The translations under genes were made by a program, and so were the position numbers. The notes beneath the pieces were generated by a model. It saw only the letters and a program-made list of their open reading frames with translations. It did not search any database and was not told the DNA's origin. A DNA stretch of 34,100 nucleotides from NCBI RefSeq assembly GCF_026225065.1, contig NZ_JAMFSB010000056.1, positions 1-34,100 on the forward strand, given 5' to 3'. Source of the stretch: Paraburkholderia sp. Its GTDB lineage: Bacteria > Pseudomonadota > Gammaproteobacteria > Burkholderiales > Burkholderiaceae. Positions 1-6,845 of the stretch are shown piece after piece; positions within the stretch are counted from its first letter, which is position 1, and each line of letters begins with the position of its first letter.

Positions 1-45
1 CAAAGAAAGTAAGTGCCGCCCCGCACAGGGGCGAAGCTAATAGAC
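1..45. repeat. Possible fragment of a dispersed Burkholderia-type intergenic repeat
   Basis: The first ~45 bases contain a short GCCCC/GGGGC hairpin (18-22 with 28-32) in a context that resembles, from memory, an intergenic sequence common in Burkholderia and Paraburkholderia genomes. The element would continue left of the window. The rest of the leader up to fliL (46-227) is A/C-rich, and I see no convincing promoter in it. A genome-wide copy count would decide this. Confidence 0.35.
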
Positions 46-227
46 CGACAAGAATGCAAGGAAAGGCCAACAGCGCAATAACACCACCAAAGCGCCGCAC
101 AGGCAAAAAAACACAGCAAAACGACAAACCGAAGGAATACCCCCCAAACCCCCTTCTTTTCGACCCATCGCGCGAAGCGCACCTGAACAACAATTCACCC
201 TACCAGCACTGAGGCAAGCAAGCACCC

Positions 228-743
228 ATGGCATCGACGACCGCAAACCAGCAAGGCACTGTTCAGCCGGCCACTCCTGGCCCGATGAAACGCATCATCC
301 TGATCGTGCTGATCGCGCTTATCGCCGCAGGCGCGGCCGCCGGCGGCACATGGTTCTTCATGTCCCATCGGGAAGCCGCCCCCGCTCCGGCGCAAATGGC
401 CACCGCGGCACCGGCGCTGTCCGCCGTGCCGGTGTTCTTCCCGCTCGAACCCATGACCGTCAACCTGCAGTCGGATGACGGCCAGCAACACTATCTGCGC
501 ATCGGTCTCACGCTCAAGCTGAATGACCCCAAGGTCCAGCAACAGCTCACCGACCACATGCCGGAAGTCCGCAGCCGCGTCCTGCTCGCGCTGTCGAACA
601 AACACCCGGACGATCTCGCGCCCCTCGAAGGCAAGCGCGCGCTCGCCACCGAGCTCAGAACGCTGATCGAACAGCCGAACGATAAGGGCGCTGCGCCCAT
701 CTCGATCGAAGATGTGCTGTTCACCGAATTCGTCGTGCAGTGA
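228..743 (+). CDS. fliL: Flagellar basal body-associated protein FliL
   Basis: FliL is a single-pass inner-membrane protein that surrounds the stator units and supports motor torque. The 171-residue product has a short cytoplasmic N-terminus, one hydrophobic segment at about residues 21-45 beginning just after MKR, an Ala/Pro-rich linker, and a periplasmic domain. That domain carries the family pattern FPLEPMTVNL followed by YLRIGLTLKL, and it ends with the typical VLFTEFVVQ tail. The length is normal for the family. A weak GAGG lies 13 bases before the ATG. It is the first gene of the fliLMNOPQR series, with 55 bases to fliM. Confidence 0.95.
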   Translation: MASTTANQQGTVQPATPGPMKRIILIVLIALIAAGAAAGGTWFFMSHREAAPAPAQMATAAPALSAVPVFFPLEPMTVNLQSDDGQQHYLRIGLTLKLNDPKVQQQLTDHMPEVRSRVLLALSNKHPDDLAPLEGKRALATELRTLIEQPNDKGAAPISIEDVLFTEFVVQ

Positions 744-798
744 CGCCGCGTAACGCTGCTGCCATCATCAACCCCCAAGGGACGCACGAGGAATAGGA

Positions 799-1797
799 AT
801 GGGCCACGAAGAGTTCATGTCCCAGGAGGAGGTCGATGCACTCCTCAAGGGCGTAACCGGCGAGTCCGACTCGGAAGCCGAGCAGTCAGATCGCTCCGGT
901 GTCCGGCCGTACAACATCGCCACGCAGGAACGCATCGTCCGCGGCCGGATGCCCGGCCTCGAAATCATCAACGACCGCTTCGCGCGTCTCTTGCGCGTCG
1001 GCCTCTTCAACTTCATGCGCCGTACCGCGGAAATTTCCGTCGGCCCGGTGAAGGTGGTGAAGTACAGCGAATTCACCCGCAATCTGCCGATCCCGACCAA
1101 TCTGAACCTGGTCCACGTGAAGCCGTTGCGCGGTACCTCGCTGTTCGTGTTCGACCCGAATCTGGTGTTCTTCGTGGTCGACAACCTGTTCGGCGGCGAC
1201 GGGCGCTTCCATACCCGCGTCGAAGGCCGCGATTTCACGGCCACCGAACAGCGCATCATCAGCAAGCTGCTCAACCTCGTGTTCGAGCACTACGCGAACT
1301 CGTGGAAGAGCGTTCGCCAGCTGCAGTTCGAATACGTGCGCTCCGAAATGCACACGCAGTTCGCCAACGTCGCGACGCCGAACGAAATTGTCATCGTCAC
1401 GCAGTTCTCGATCGAGTTCGGCACCACCGGCGGCACGCTGCATATCTGCATGCCGTACTCGATGATCGAGCCGATCCGCGACATCCTGTCGTCGCCGATC
1501 CAGGGTGAAGCGGTCGACGTCGACCGCCGCTGGGTACGCGTGCTGTCGCAGCAGGTGCAAGCCGCAGAAGTCGAACTGAGCGCCGATCTCGCGCAGATCC
1601 CGATCACGTTCGAGCAGATCCTGAACATGCGCAAAGGCGATGTGCTGCCGATCAACATCCCCGAACACATCACCGCGAAGGTGGATGGCGTGCCGGTGAT
1701 GGAATGCGGCTACGGTATTTTCAATGGTCAATATGCGTTGCGGGTCCAGAAAATGATCAGCGCAGCGGACACGATTAAGGATGGTGGATATGACTGA
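799..1797 (+). CDS. fliM: Flagellar motor switch protein FliM
   Basis: FliM is the C-ring subunit that binds phosphorylated CheY and sets the direction of motor rotation. The 332-residue product starts with the CheY-P-binding segment MSQEEVDALLKGV after six extra residues. It continues through the CheC-like middle domain (FNFMRRTAEISVGPVKVVKY, then DNLFGGDGR) and ends with a SpoA/FliN-like domain (RKGDVLPINIPEHITAKVDG near residues 275-295). The start at 799 is supported by GAGGAATAG just upstream. The 3' end overlaps fliN, so the two are probably translationally coupled. Confidence 0.97.
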   Translation: MGHEEFMSQEEVDALLKGVTGESDSEAEQSDRSGVRPYNIATQERIVRGRMPGLEIINDRFARLLRVGLFNFMRRTAEISVGPVKVVKYSEFTRNLPIPTNLNLVHVKPLRGTSLFVFDPNLVFFVVDNLFGGDGRFHTRVEGRDFTATEQRIISKLLNLVFEHYANSWKSVRQLQFEYVRSEMHTQFANVATPNEIVIVTQFSIEFGTTGGTLHICMPYSMIEPIRDILSSPIQGEAVDVDRRWVRVLSQQVQAAEVELSADLAQIPITFEQILNMRKGDVLPINIPEHITAKVDGVPVMECGYGIFNGQYALRVQKMISAADTIKDGGYD

Positions 1798-2251
1798 GCT
1801 GAATGCATCGCCGGAGAAGGAATTGCCGGTAAGCGAGGCGCAACTGGCCGGCATGGAAGCGGTCTCCGACGACAGTGCGCTCGACGACTGGGCCAGCGCG
1901 CTCGCCGAGCAGAACGACAACAGCGCCGTCAACGCGACGACCGCTGGTGTGTTCCAGCCGCTCTCGAAGGTTGAACCGAACACGACGCGCAACGACATCG
2001 ACATGATCCTGGACATTCCGGTCCAGATGACTGTCGAGCTCGGCCGCACCAAGATCGCCATCCGCAACCTGCTGCAACTCGCGCAGGGCTCGGTGGTGGA
2101 ACTCGACGGCCTCGCCGGCGAGCCGATGGACGTGCTGGTGAACGGCTGTCTGATCGCGCAGGGTGAAGTCGTGGTCGTCAACGACAAGTTCGGCATCCGC
2201 CTGACCGACATCATCACGCCGTCCGAACGCATCCGGAAGCTGAATCGATGA
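1790..2251 (+). CDS. fliN: Flagellar motor switch protein FliN
   Basis: FliN forms the lower C-ring with FliM and takes part in switching and in docking of export substrates. The product is about 153 residues. A variable acidic N-terminal ~65 residues precedes the conserved SpoA domain, seen as ILDIPVQMTVELGRTKI, LLQLAQGSVVELDGLAGEP and IRLTDIITPSERIRKL. Two in-frame ATGs exist, at 1781 and 1790. I prefer 1790 because AAGGA at 1777-1781 is correctly spaced for it and far too close to the first. The gene overlaps the fliM stop and shares an ATGA overlap with fliO. Confidence 0.96.
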   Translation: MTELNASPEKELPVSEAQLAGMEAVSDDSALDDWASALAEQNDNSAVNATTAGVFQPLSKVEPNTTRNDIDMILDIPVQMTVELGRTKIAIRNLLQLAQGSVVELDGLAGEPMDVLVNGCLIAQGEVVVVNDKFGIRLTDIITPSERIRKLNR

Positions 2252-2880
2252 AACGCCTTGCCGGGCGCAGTGCGCGCCCTAGTGGGCGCGACGCTGCGCA
2301 CCGGCTGTCAGCCAGTCACGCCAGCACGGGCGCCGCAGCCACCGCCCTCGGCTTTCTCCTGAGCACGCCGCTTGCCCTCGTTCCGGCGAGCGCCACCGCG
2401 GCCGACATGAATGCGGTCAACCATCCCGCCCAGGTCGCCTCCGGCGTCGGTGCGGGCGCCGCCGTGCCATCGCTCGGTGTCGGCGCGATACTGCAAACCA
2501 TTCTGGGCCTGCTGGTCGTGATCGGTCTGGTGTTCGCCTGCGCCTGGCTTGCACGCCGCTTCGGGCTGCAACCGGGCAGCCGCGGCGGTCTCGTGAAGAC
2601 CATCGGCGGCGCCTCGCTGGGCGGCAAGGAGCGTGTCGCGGTCGTCGAGATCGGCGATACCTGGCTCGTACTCGGCGCGGCGCCCGGCAATGTGCGTCTG
2701 CTACACACCATGCCGGCCGGCTCGGCCGCGGGTGCGGCTATGGGCACAGCAGCCTCAGGCGATCCGCTGCAGCCGGGCGCTGGCGGAGCACTGCCAGGCA
2801 CCTTCGGACAACGCTTTCGCGACGCCTTGAAAGGCGAAGTGGGCAAACGTTTCAACCGGCCGAACGGCGGGGATCAGTAA
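2248..2880 (+). CDS. fliO: Flagellar biosynthetic protein FliO
   Basis: FliO is a small membrane protein that helps assemble FliP into the export gate. The 210-residue product has a basic N-terminus with a hydrophobic stretch at about 31-50 that may be a cleavable signal. A clear transmembrane helix lies at about 80-102 (LQTILGLLVVIGLVFACAWL). The conserved cytoplasmic domain follows (VKTIGGASLGGKERVAVVEI, then WLVLGAAPGNVRLLH). A Gly/Ala-rich tail leads to a basic C-terminus. It starts inside the fliN stop codon (ATGA), and fliP begins directly after its TAA. Position between fliN and fliP supports the call, as FliO is poorly conserved. Confidence 0.93.
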   Translation: MKRLAGRSARPSGRDAAHRLSASHASTGAAATALGFLLSTPLALVPASATAADMNAVNHPAQVASGVGAGAAVPSLGVGAILQTILGLLVVIGLVFACAWLARRFGLQPGSRGGLVKTIGGASLGGKERVAVVEIGDTWLVLGAAPGNVRLLHTMPAGSAAGAAMGTAASGDPLQPGAGGALPGTFGQRFRDALKGEVGKRFNRPNGGDQ

Positions 2881-3735
2881 ATGCAGTCCAGTCAACAGTC
2901 AGCGCGCCGCGAGCACGCAGCCTCGAGCCGCGCATCCGCTCCCAGCCGGCGCAGTTTCCTTTCGACGCTGTTCGCCACGCTGCGGCGCTGCGTCGCGCTC
3001 GCGATACCGGTTCTGCCGGTCCTGCTGATCGCCATGCCGTCGCTCACCTGCGCGCAGACCGCCGGCCTGCCCGCCTTCAATACCAGCCCGGGGCCGAACG
3101 GCGGCACGACCTATTCGCTGAGTGTGCAGACGATGCTGCTGCTCACGATGCTGTCGTTCCTGCCGGCCATGGTGCTGATGATGACGAGCTTCACGCGCAT
3201 CATCATCGTGCTGTCGCTGCTGCGCCAGGCACTCGGCACCACCACCACGCCGCCTAACCAGGTGCTGGTCGGACTCGCGCTGTTTCTCACGCTATTCATC
3301 ATGTCGCCGGTGCTGGACAAGGCCTATACCGACGGCTACAAACCTTTCTCGGACGGCACGTTGCCGATGGATCAGGCGGTGAACCGCGGCCTCGCGCCGT
3401 TCAAGACCTTCATGCTGCGGCAGACGCGCGAATCCGATCTGGCGCTGTTCGCCCGCATTTCGCACGCACCGCCGATGCAAGGTCCGGAAGACGTGCCGTT
3501 GCCGCTACTGGTGCCGGCGTTCGTGACGAGCGAGCTGAAGACCGGCTTCCAGATCGGCTTCACCATCTTCATCCCGTTCCTCATCATCGACATGGTGGTG
3601 GCGAGCGTGCTGATGTCGATGGGGATGATGATGGTGTCGCCCGCGACGATCTCGTTGCCGTTCAAGCTGATGCTGTTCGTGCTGGTCGACGGCTGGCAGT
3701 TGCTGATCGGCTCGCTCGCGCAGAGCTTCAGCTAA
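2881..3735 (+). CDS. fliP: Flagellar type III export gate protein FliP
   Basis: FliP forms the pentameric core of the export gate through which rod, hook and filament subunits pass. The 284-residue protein carries the diagnostic stretch [20 protein letters not shown], with hydrophobic segments around 84-105, 118-140, 205-240 and 250-280. The N-terminus is unusually long: about 35 Ser/Arg/Ala-rich residues precede the hydrophobic signal ([19 protein letters not shown], cleavage probably after TCA). The family is usually about 245 residues. A start further downstream would remove the basic lead-in. The start codon directly follows the fliO stop, with a GGGGATC ribosome-binding site. Confidence 0.97.
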   Translation: MQSSQQSARREHAASSRASAPSRRSFLSTLFATLRRCVALAIPVLPVLLIAMPSLTCAQTAGLPAFNTSPGPNGGTTYSLSVQTMLLLTMLSFLPAMVLMMTSFTRIIIVLSLLRQALGTTTTPPNQVLVGLALFLTLFIMSPVLDKAYTDGYKPFSDGTLPMDQAVNRGLAPFKTFMLRQTRESDLALFARISHAPPMQGPEDVPLPLLVPAFVTSELKTGFQIGFTIFIPFLIIDMVVASVLMSMGMMMVSPATISLPFKLMLFVLVDGWQLLIGSLAQSFS

Positions 3736-3779
3736 CCCGGCGCACCCGCCTAACCCCTCACGCTTCCGGCCTATTCATC

Positions 3780-4049
3780 ATGACACCCGAATCAGTCATG
3801 GCACTGGCGCACCAGGCGATGTACATCGCCGTGCTGCTGGCCGCACCGCTCCTGCTCGTGGCGCTCGTCGTCGGTCTGGTGATCAGCCTGTTCCAGGCCG
3901 CCACGCAGATCAACGAAGCGACGCTGTCGTTCATTCCCAAGCTGCTGGCGATCGCCGTCACGCTCGTGATTGCCGGCCCGTGGATGTTGTCGACCATGCT
4001 AGACTATCTGCGCCAGATGCTGACCAACATCCCGACGCTCGCCAACTGA
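3780..4049 (+). CDS. fliQ: Flagellar type III export gate protein FliQ
   Basis: FliQ packs around FliP/FliR in the export gate helix. The 89-residue product has the usual length and two transmembrane helices at about 15-38 and 52-76. Between them is the conserved stretch GLVISLFQAATQINEATLSF, which is highly characteristic of FliQ and of injectisome SctS proteins. Position between fliP and fliR settles the flagellar assignment. It starts 44 bases after fliP without a clear ribosome-binding site. Confidence 0.97.
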   Translation: MTPESVMALAHQAMYIAVLLAAPLLLVALVVGLVISLFQAATQINEATLSFIPKLLAIAVTLVIAGPWMLSTMLDYLRQMLTNIPTLAN

Positions 4050-4100
4050 GCCTACTGGGCTCAACCGGCTCACTGACTTACTGACCACTACGCGCCCGCC

Positions 4101-4883
4101 ATGTTTTCCGTCACCTATGCGCAGCTGAACACGTGGATGGCCTCGTTTCTGTGGCCGCTCGTGCGCATTCTCGCGCTGGTGGGAACCGCGCCGGTGTTCG
4201 GCAACGCATCCGTCTCGACGCCGGTGAAGATTGGGCTGTCGAGCTTCATCACGCTCATCGTCGCGCCGACGCTCGCCCCGCTGCCGCAGGTCACCGTGTT
4301 TTCGGCCATGGGCGTGTGGATCATCGTGAACCAGTTCGTGATCGGCGCCGCGCTCGGCCTGACCATGCAGATCGTCTTCACCGCGATTCAGGCGACCGGC
4401 GAATTTGTCGGACTCGGCATGGGACTCGGCTTCGCGACGTTCTTCGATCAGGAGGCGAGCGGCTCGAGTGCGGTGCTCTCGAGTTATATGAACGTCTTCT
4501 CGATGCTGGTGTTCCTAGTGCTCGACGGGCATCTGCAGATGATCAGCGCGCTGATCGCCACCTTCCAGACGCTGCCTGTTTCGGCCGATCTGCTTGGCTC
4601 GGCCGGCTGGCGCACGCTGGCAGGCTGGGGCGGGACGATCTTTTCGATGGGGCTGCTGCTGTCGCTGCCGGTGGTGGCCGCATTGCTGATCGCCAACCTG
4701 GCGCTCGGCATTCTCAACCGCGCGGCACCGCAAATCGGCGTGTTCCAGATCGGCTTCCCGCTGACGATGCTGGTCGGCATGTTGCTGCTGCAGCTGATGG
4801 TGCCGAACATGATCCCGTTCTTCGCGCGGATGTTCGATCTGGGGATTGACCAGATGGGGCGGGTGGCGGCGGGGCTGCGGTAG
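4101..4883 (+). CDS. fliR: Flagellar type III export gate protein FliR
   Basis: FliR closes the FliP5-FliQ4-FliR1 gate. The 260-residue product has the family length and about six hydrophobic helices. Conserved signatures are GTAPVFGNASVSTPVKIGLS near the N-terminus, EFVGLGMGLGFATFFDQ in the middle, and GILNRAAPQIGVFQIGFPLT toward the C-terminus. It is the last gene of the fliL-R unit. A strong terminator follows about 70 bases after the stop. Confidence 0.97.
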   Translation: MFSVTYAQLNTWMASFLWPLVRILALVGTAPVFGNASVSTPVKIGLSSFITLIVAPTLAPLPQVTVFSAMGVWIIVNQFVIGAALGLTMQIVFTAIQATGEFVGLGMGLGFATFFDQEASGSSAVLSSYMNVFSMLVFLVLDGHLQMISALIATFQTLPVSADLLGSAGWRTLAGWGGTIFSMGLLLSLPVVAALLIANLALGILNRAAPQIGVFQIGFPLTMLVGMLLLQLMVPNMIPFFARMFDLGIDQMGRVAAGLR

Positions 4884-4953
4884 ATAAGGTCGGCGCGGTC
4901 GCAAGGACCGCTCGGTGTTGGTCGATCATCGAGATAGCTCTCCACAATGAAAG

Positions 4954-4980
4954 AGGCGCGACCGGGTCGCGCCTTTTCTT
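4954..4980 (+). terminator. Rho-independent terminator of the fliL-fliR operon
   Basis: A perfect 9-bp stem AGGCGCGAC (4954-4962) / GTCGCGCCT (4966-4974) with a three-base loop is followed by TTTTCTTTTT. It lies between fliR and the hcp cassette and insulates the two. Confidence 0.85.
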
Positions 4981-5115
4981 TTTCGACTTCGGGATTCTTA
5001 CGTCCGCTCTCGCGATCGCAAACGACAACAGGATCACGATTCCGTCGTTGCAAATTTTGACAGTCGCATATCAACGCCGCTCTACATTCACATCTTTTAA
5101 CGATGAGGATTCTGT

Positions 5116-5598
5116 ATGGCGATCCCTTTGCACCTTTGGTTGAAAGACGACGGCGGCGCGGACATCCGAGGGTCTAGCGAAGTATTCGGAAGGGAAGGAA
5201 GCATTGAAGTTCTAAGTCTGACGCACGGCATCCATACGCCCACCGACAGCCACACCGGAATGCTTATGGGCGCACGTTCACATCATCCGCTAACAATCGA
5301 AAAGGAAATCGACCGTGCATCCGCGCTTCTCTATAAGGCAGTCGCGCGTGGAGAAACGTTGCAATCAGGAGAATTGAAGTTCTACCGGACAAACGATGCT
5401 GGGATGGAAGAGGCTTACTTCACGATATCCATGAAAAACGTGAAAGTGGTTGGCGTGTCGCCGAAGGTACCCAACATCAAAGAAGTCGAAAGCCAACATC
5501 GCAACCACTTCGAGATCGTTGAGTTCCGATACGGGGAGATTTCGTGGGCATATGCCGATGGAAACATGATCTTCAAAGATGCGTGGTCTCACTTCTAA
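5116..5598 (+). CDS. hcp: Hcp-family type VI secretion tube protein (TssD), orphan copy
   Basis: Hcp forms hexameric rings that stack into the inner tube of the type VI secretion system. It can carry small effectors in its lumen. The 160-residue product starts with MAIPLHLWLKDDGGADIRGS and continues with REGSIEVLSLTHGIHTPTDS, KEIDRASALLYKAVARGETL and NVKVVGVSPKVPNIKEVESQ. This matches the full-length enterobacterial-type Hcp pattern. GAGGA is spaced well before the ATG, and a perfect TTGACA at 5057-5062 may be a -35 element, although the matching -10 is weak. No other type VI structural gene is in the window. The base composition is visibly less G+C-rich than the flanks: 5401-5460 is 29/60 G+C by my count. 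It lies 13 bases before the putative effector gene. Confidence 0.93.
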   Translation: MAIPLHLWLKDDGGADIRGSSEVFGREGSIEVLSLTHGIHTPTDSHTGMLMGARSHHPLTIEKEIDRASALLYKAVARGETLQSGELKFYRTNDAGMEEAYFTISMKNVKVVGVSPKVPNIKEVESQHRNHFEIVEFRYGEISWAYADGNMIFKDAWSHF

Positions 5599-5611
5599 AG
5601 GGGGTGACATC

Positions 5612-6094
5612 ATGCCGGTAAGATGCACTTTTCTGCTAGATGACAGACCAACGTCGACCCTGTACTGCTCGGGCTTTGGGTCGGTCACAGCCTATTCCGG
5701 TACAGGTTCGGGGCGCGACAATCCAAGGGCTACGGCAACGCGCAACGTCGGCCCGCTTCCAGCAGGAACCTATTACCTTGTTGATCGTCAATCGGGCGGA
5801 ATGATGGGTTGGTTGCGGGACTGGTACCTTTCGTTCGAGGTTGGATCAAGTGATCGAACGAAGTGGTTCATGCTATGGAACCCCCACGGTGGAGACACGA
5901 CGATGATCAACGGAATTCAAAGGGGGAACTTCAGGCTTCACCCTGAAGGATCACTGCACCTAAACGAAGGGTGTATCACCGTAGTGAGCCATTTTGAGTT
6001 TGACCGGTTGCAACGGTACGTTCGCACGCGTCAGCCTGACCTGCCAGTGCCCGGTACCACGCTGCGCGCTTATGGCACGGTGGAAGTTCGATGA
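5612..6094 (+). CDS. DUF2778 / Tlde1-like putative type VI peptidoglycan-modifying effector
   Basis: The 160-residue product resembles DUF2778 proteins, which include the Salmonella type VI effector Tlde1 (an L,D-transpeptidase-fold enzyme that acts on the periplasmic peptidoglycan stem peptide). Visible features are an N-terminal beta-rich part, the segment NVGPLPAGTYYLVDR, and the active-site-like stretch FRLHPEGSLHLNEGCITV with His110 and Cys121. There is no signal peptide, as expected for cargo delivered by Hcp. Asn118 sits where many relatives have Ser. The start at 5612 has GGGGGTG just upstream; an earlier in-frame ATG at 5579 lies inside hcp and lacks such a site. The stop overlaps the next gene as ATGA. 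Family assignment is from memory of the motif, and activity is inferred. Confidence 0.8.
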   Translation: MPVRCTFLLDDRPTSTLYCSGFGSVTAYSGTGSGRDNPRATATRNVGPLPAGTYYLVDRQSGGMMGWLRDWYLSFEVGSSDRTKWFMLWNPHGGDTTMINGIQRGNFRLHPEGSLHLNEGCITVVSHFEFDRLQRYVRTRQPDLPVPGTTLRAYGTVEVR

Positions 6095-6387
6095 AACGGA
6101 TAATGCCTCGTGTCGCATACATCATCGCGTTTATTGTTGCGTCGGTCTTCGGCGGCTTGTACCTGGTGAAGTTTGTTTTCCGGATGCCGTTTTGGGTACC
6201 CGACTGGCTGTTTTACCCGGTTCAAGCCGCAGCAGAGGCAATCGGCCTGATCCCGCCCGAAGACGGAGAGGATGCCGAAGTAATATGCGGCATCCTGGCA
6301 CTGATAGGGTGCATTTCAGTAGTTGCGCTTGCGTTGCGCCTTGCGTCGATTCTGATCGCGCGTCATATCCGACGACGAGGACCTTAA
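6091..6387 (+). CDS. Small two-helix membrane protein, putative immunity protein (copy 1)
   Basis: I do not recognise a named family. The 98-residue product has hydrophobic helices at about 8-28 and 64-90, basic ends (MKR at the start, RHIRRRG at the end) and an acidic, Pro-rich loop at about 30-62. By the positive-inside rule both ends would be cytoplasmic and the loop periplasmic, where a peptidoglycan-acting effector would be met. It overlaps the effector stop by four bases (ATGA), so expression is coupled. A paralogue follows directly. The immunity role is inferred only from position, topology and duplication. Confidence 0.7.
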   Translation: MKRIMPRVAYIIAFIVASVFGGLYLVKFVFRMPFWVPDWLFYPVQAAAEAIGLIPPEDGEDAEVICGILALIGCISVVALALRLASILIARHIRRRGP

Positions 6388-6395
6388 ACTTATGC

Positions 6396-6443
6396 GTCTG
6401 GTTGCGCACATTGCGCTCTTACGACACGGTCGAAGTCCGATGA
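6396..6443 (+). pseudogene. Remnant of the 3' end of a second effector gene
   Basis: In the frame ending at the TGA of 6441-6443 the DNA encodes LRTLRSYDTVEVR. The intact effector ends with TTLRAYGTVEVR. The last 36 bases of both match at about 27 positions. The relic ends in the same ATGA overlap with the downstream membrane-protein gene. It therefore looks like the stump of a duplicated effector gene whose body was deleted, leaving the partner gene behind. Confidence 0.65.
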
Positions 6444-6739
6444 AACGGTCAATCCTGCGTGCCGCATACGTGATTGCGTTTATCGTTGCGTCGCTCTACG
6501 GCGGGTGGTGGATTGGCGAACTCACATCGTCGATTTCATTTGAAATGCCGCTTTGGCTTGCATACACGATTGAAGCGGGTATGCATCTCGCGGGAGCACC
6601 CGATCCACTCGACCCCGAAATAATAGAGATATTTGGCCTGATGCTTCTATGGCTTGCGTACTCCATCCTAGTCGCAATCGCGCTCGGAATTTGTCTTTTC
6701 TTGTTGCGACGATATCTGAAGAAGCGCCGTGCGCCGTGA
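6440..6739 (+). CDS. Small two-helix membrane protein, putative orphan immunity protein (copy 2)
   Basis: This 99-residue product is a diverged paralogue of the gene before it. Both share MKR, then AY-IAFIVAS and a GG pair, a central loop with Pro and acidic residues, a second helix (about 62-90), and a basic tail (RRYLKKRRAP). An in-frame ATG at 6392 would add 16 residues. I chose 6440 because it aligns with the start of copy 1 and keeps the ATGA junction with the effector relic. If copy 1 protects against the adjacent effector, copy 2 may protect against a related effector no longer encoded here. That role is inferred. Confidence 0.7.
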   Translation: MKRSILRAAYVIAFIVASLYGGWWIGELTSSISFEMPLWLAYTIEAGMHLAGAPDPLDPEIIEIFGLMLLWLAYSILVAIALGICLFLLRRYLKKRRAP

Positions 6740-6744
6740 ACGCG

Positions 6745-6770
6745 AAGCCGTGCAGAGATGCACGGCTTTT
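6745..6770 (+). terminator. Terminator of the hcp/effector/immunity cassette
   Basis: A perfect 10-bp stem AAGCCGTGCA (6745-6754) / TGCACGGCTT (6759-6768) with loop GAGA runs into a short T tract. It lies six bases after the last cassette gene. Confidence 0.8.
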
Positions 6771-6783
6771 CAGTGTCCCAAAC

Positions 6784-6813
6784 AAAAACGGGAGGCCGCC
6801 TAAGCGCCTCCCG
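6784..6813 (-). terminator. Terminator of flgKL, possibly bidirectional
   Basis: An 8-bp stem CGGGAGGC / GCCTCCCG with a nine-base loop is flanked on the - strand exit by GTTTTT and on the + strand exit by CCTTTT. It sits between convergent units, so it could stop both. Confidence 0.7.
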
Positions 6814-6845
6814 CCTTTTACTGAACCGAATCCCTCGCTTACCGC

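Noticed and set aside
886..2301. Long - strand open frame opposite fliM and fliN (471 codons)
   Set aside because: Antisense shadow of two clear flagellar genes.
5994..6395. + strand open frame overlapping the effector and first immunity gene
   Set aside because: Most of it is a shadow; only the last part (6396-6443) has meaning, as the effector relic.
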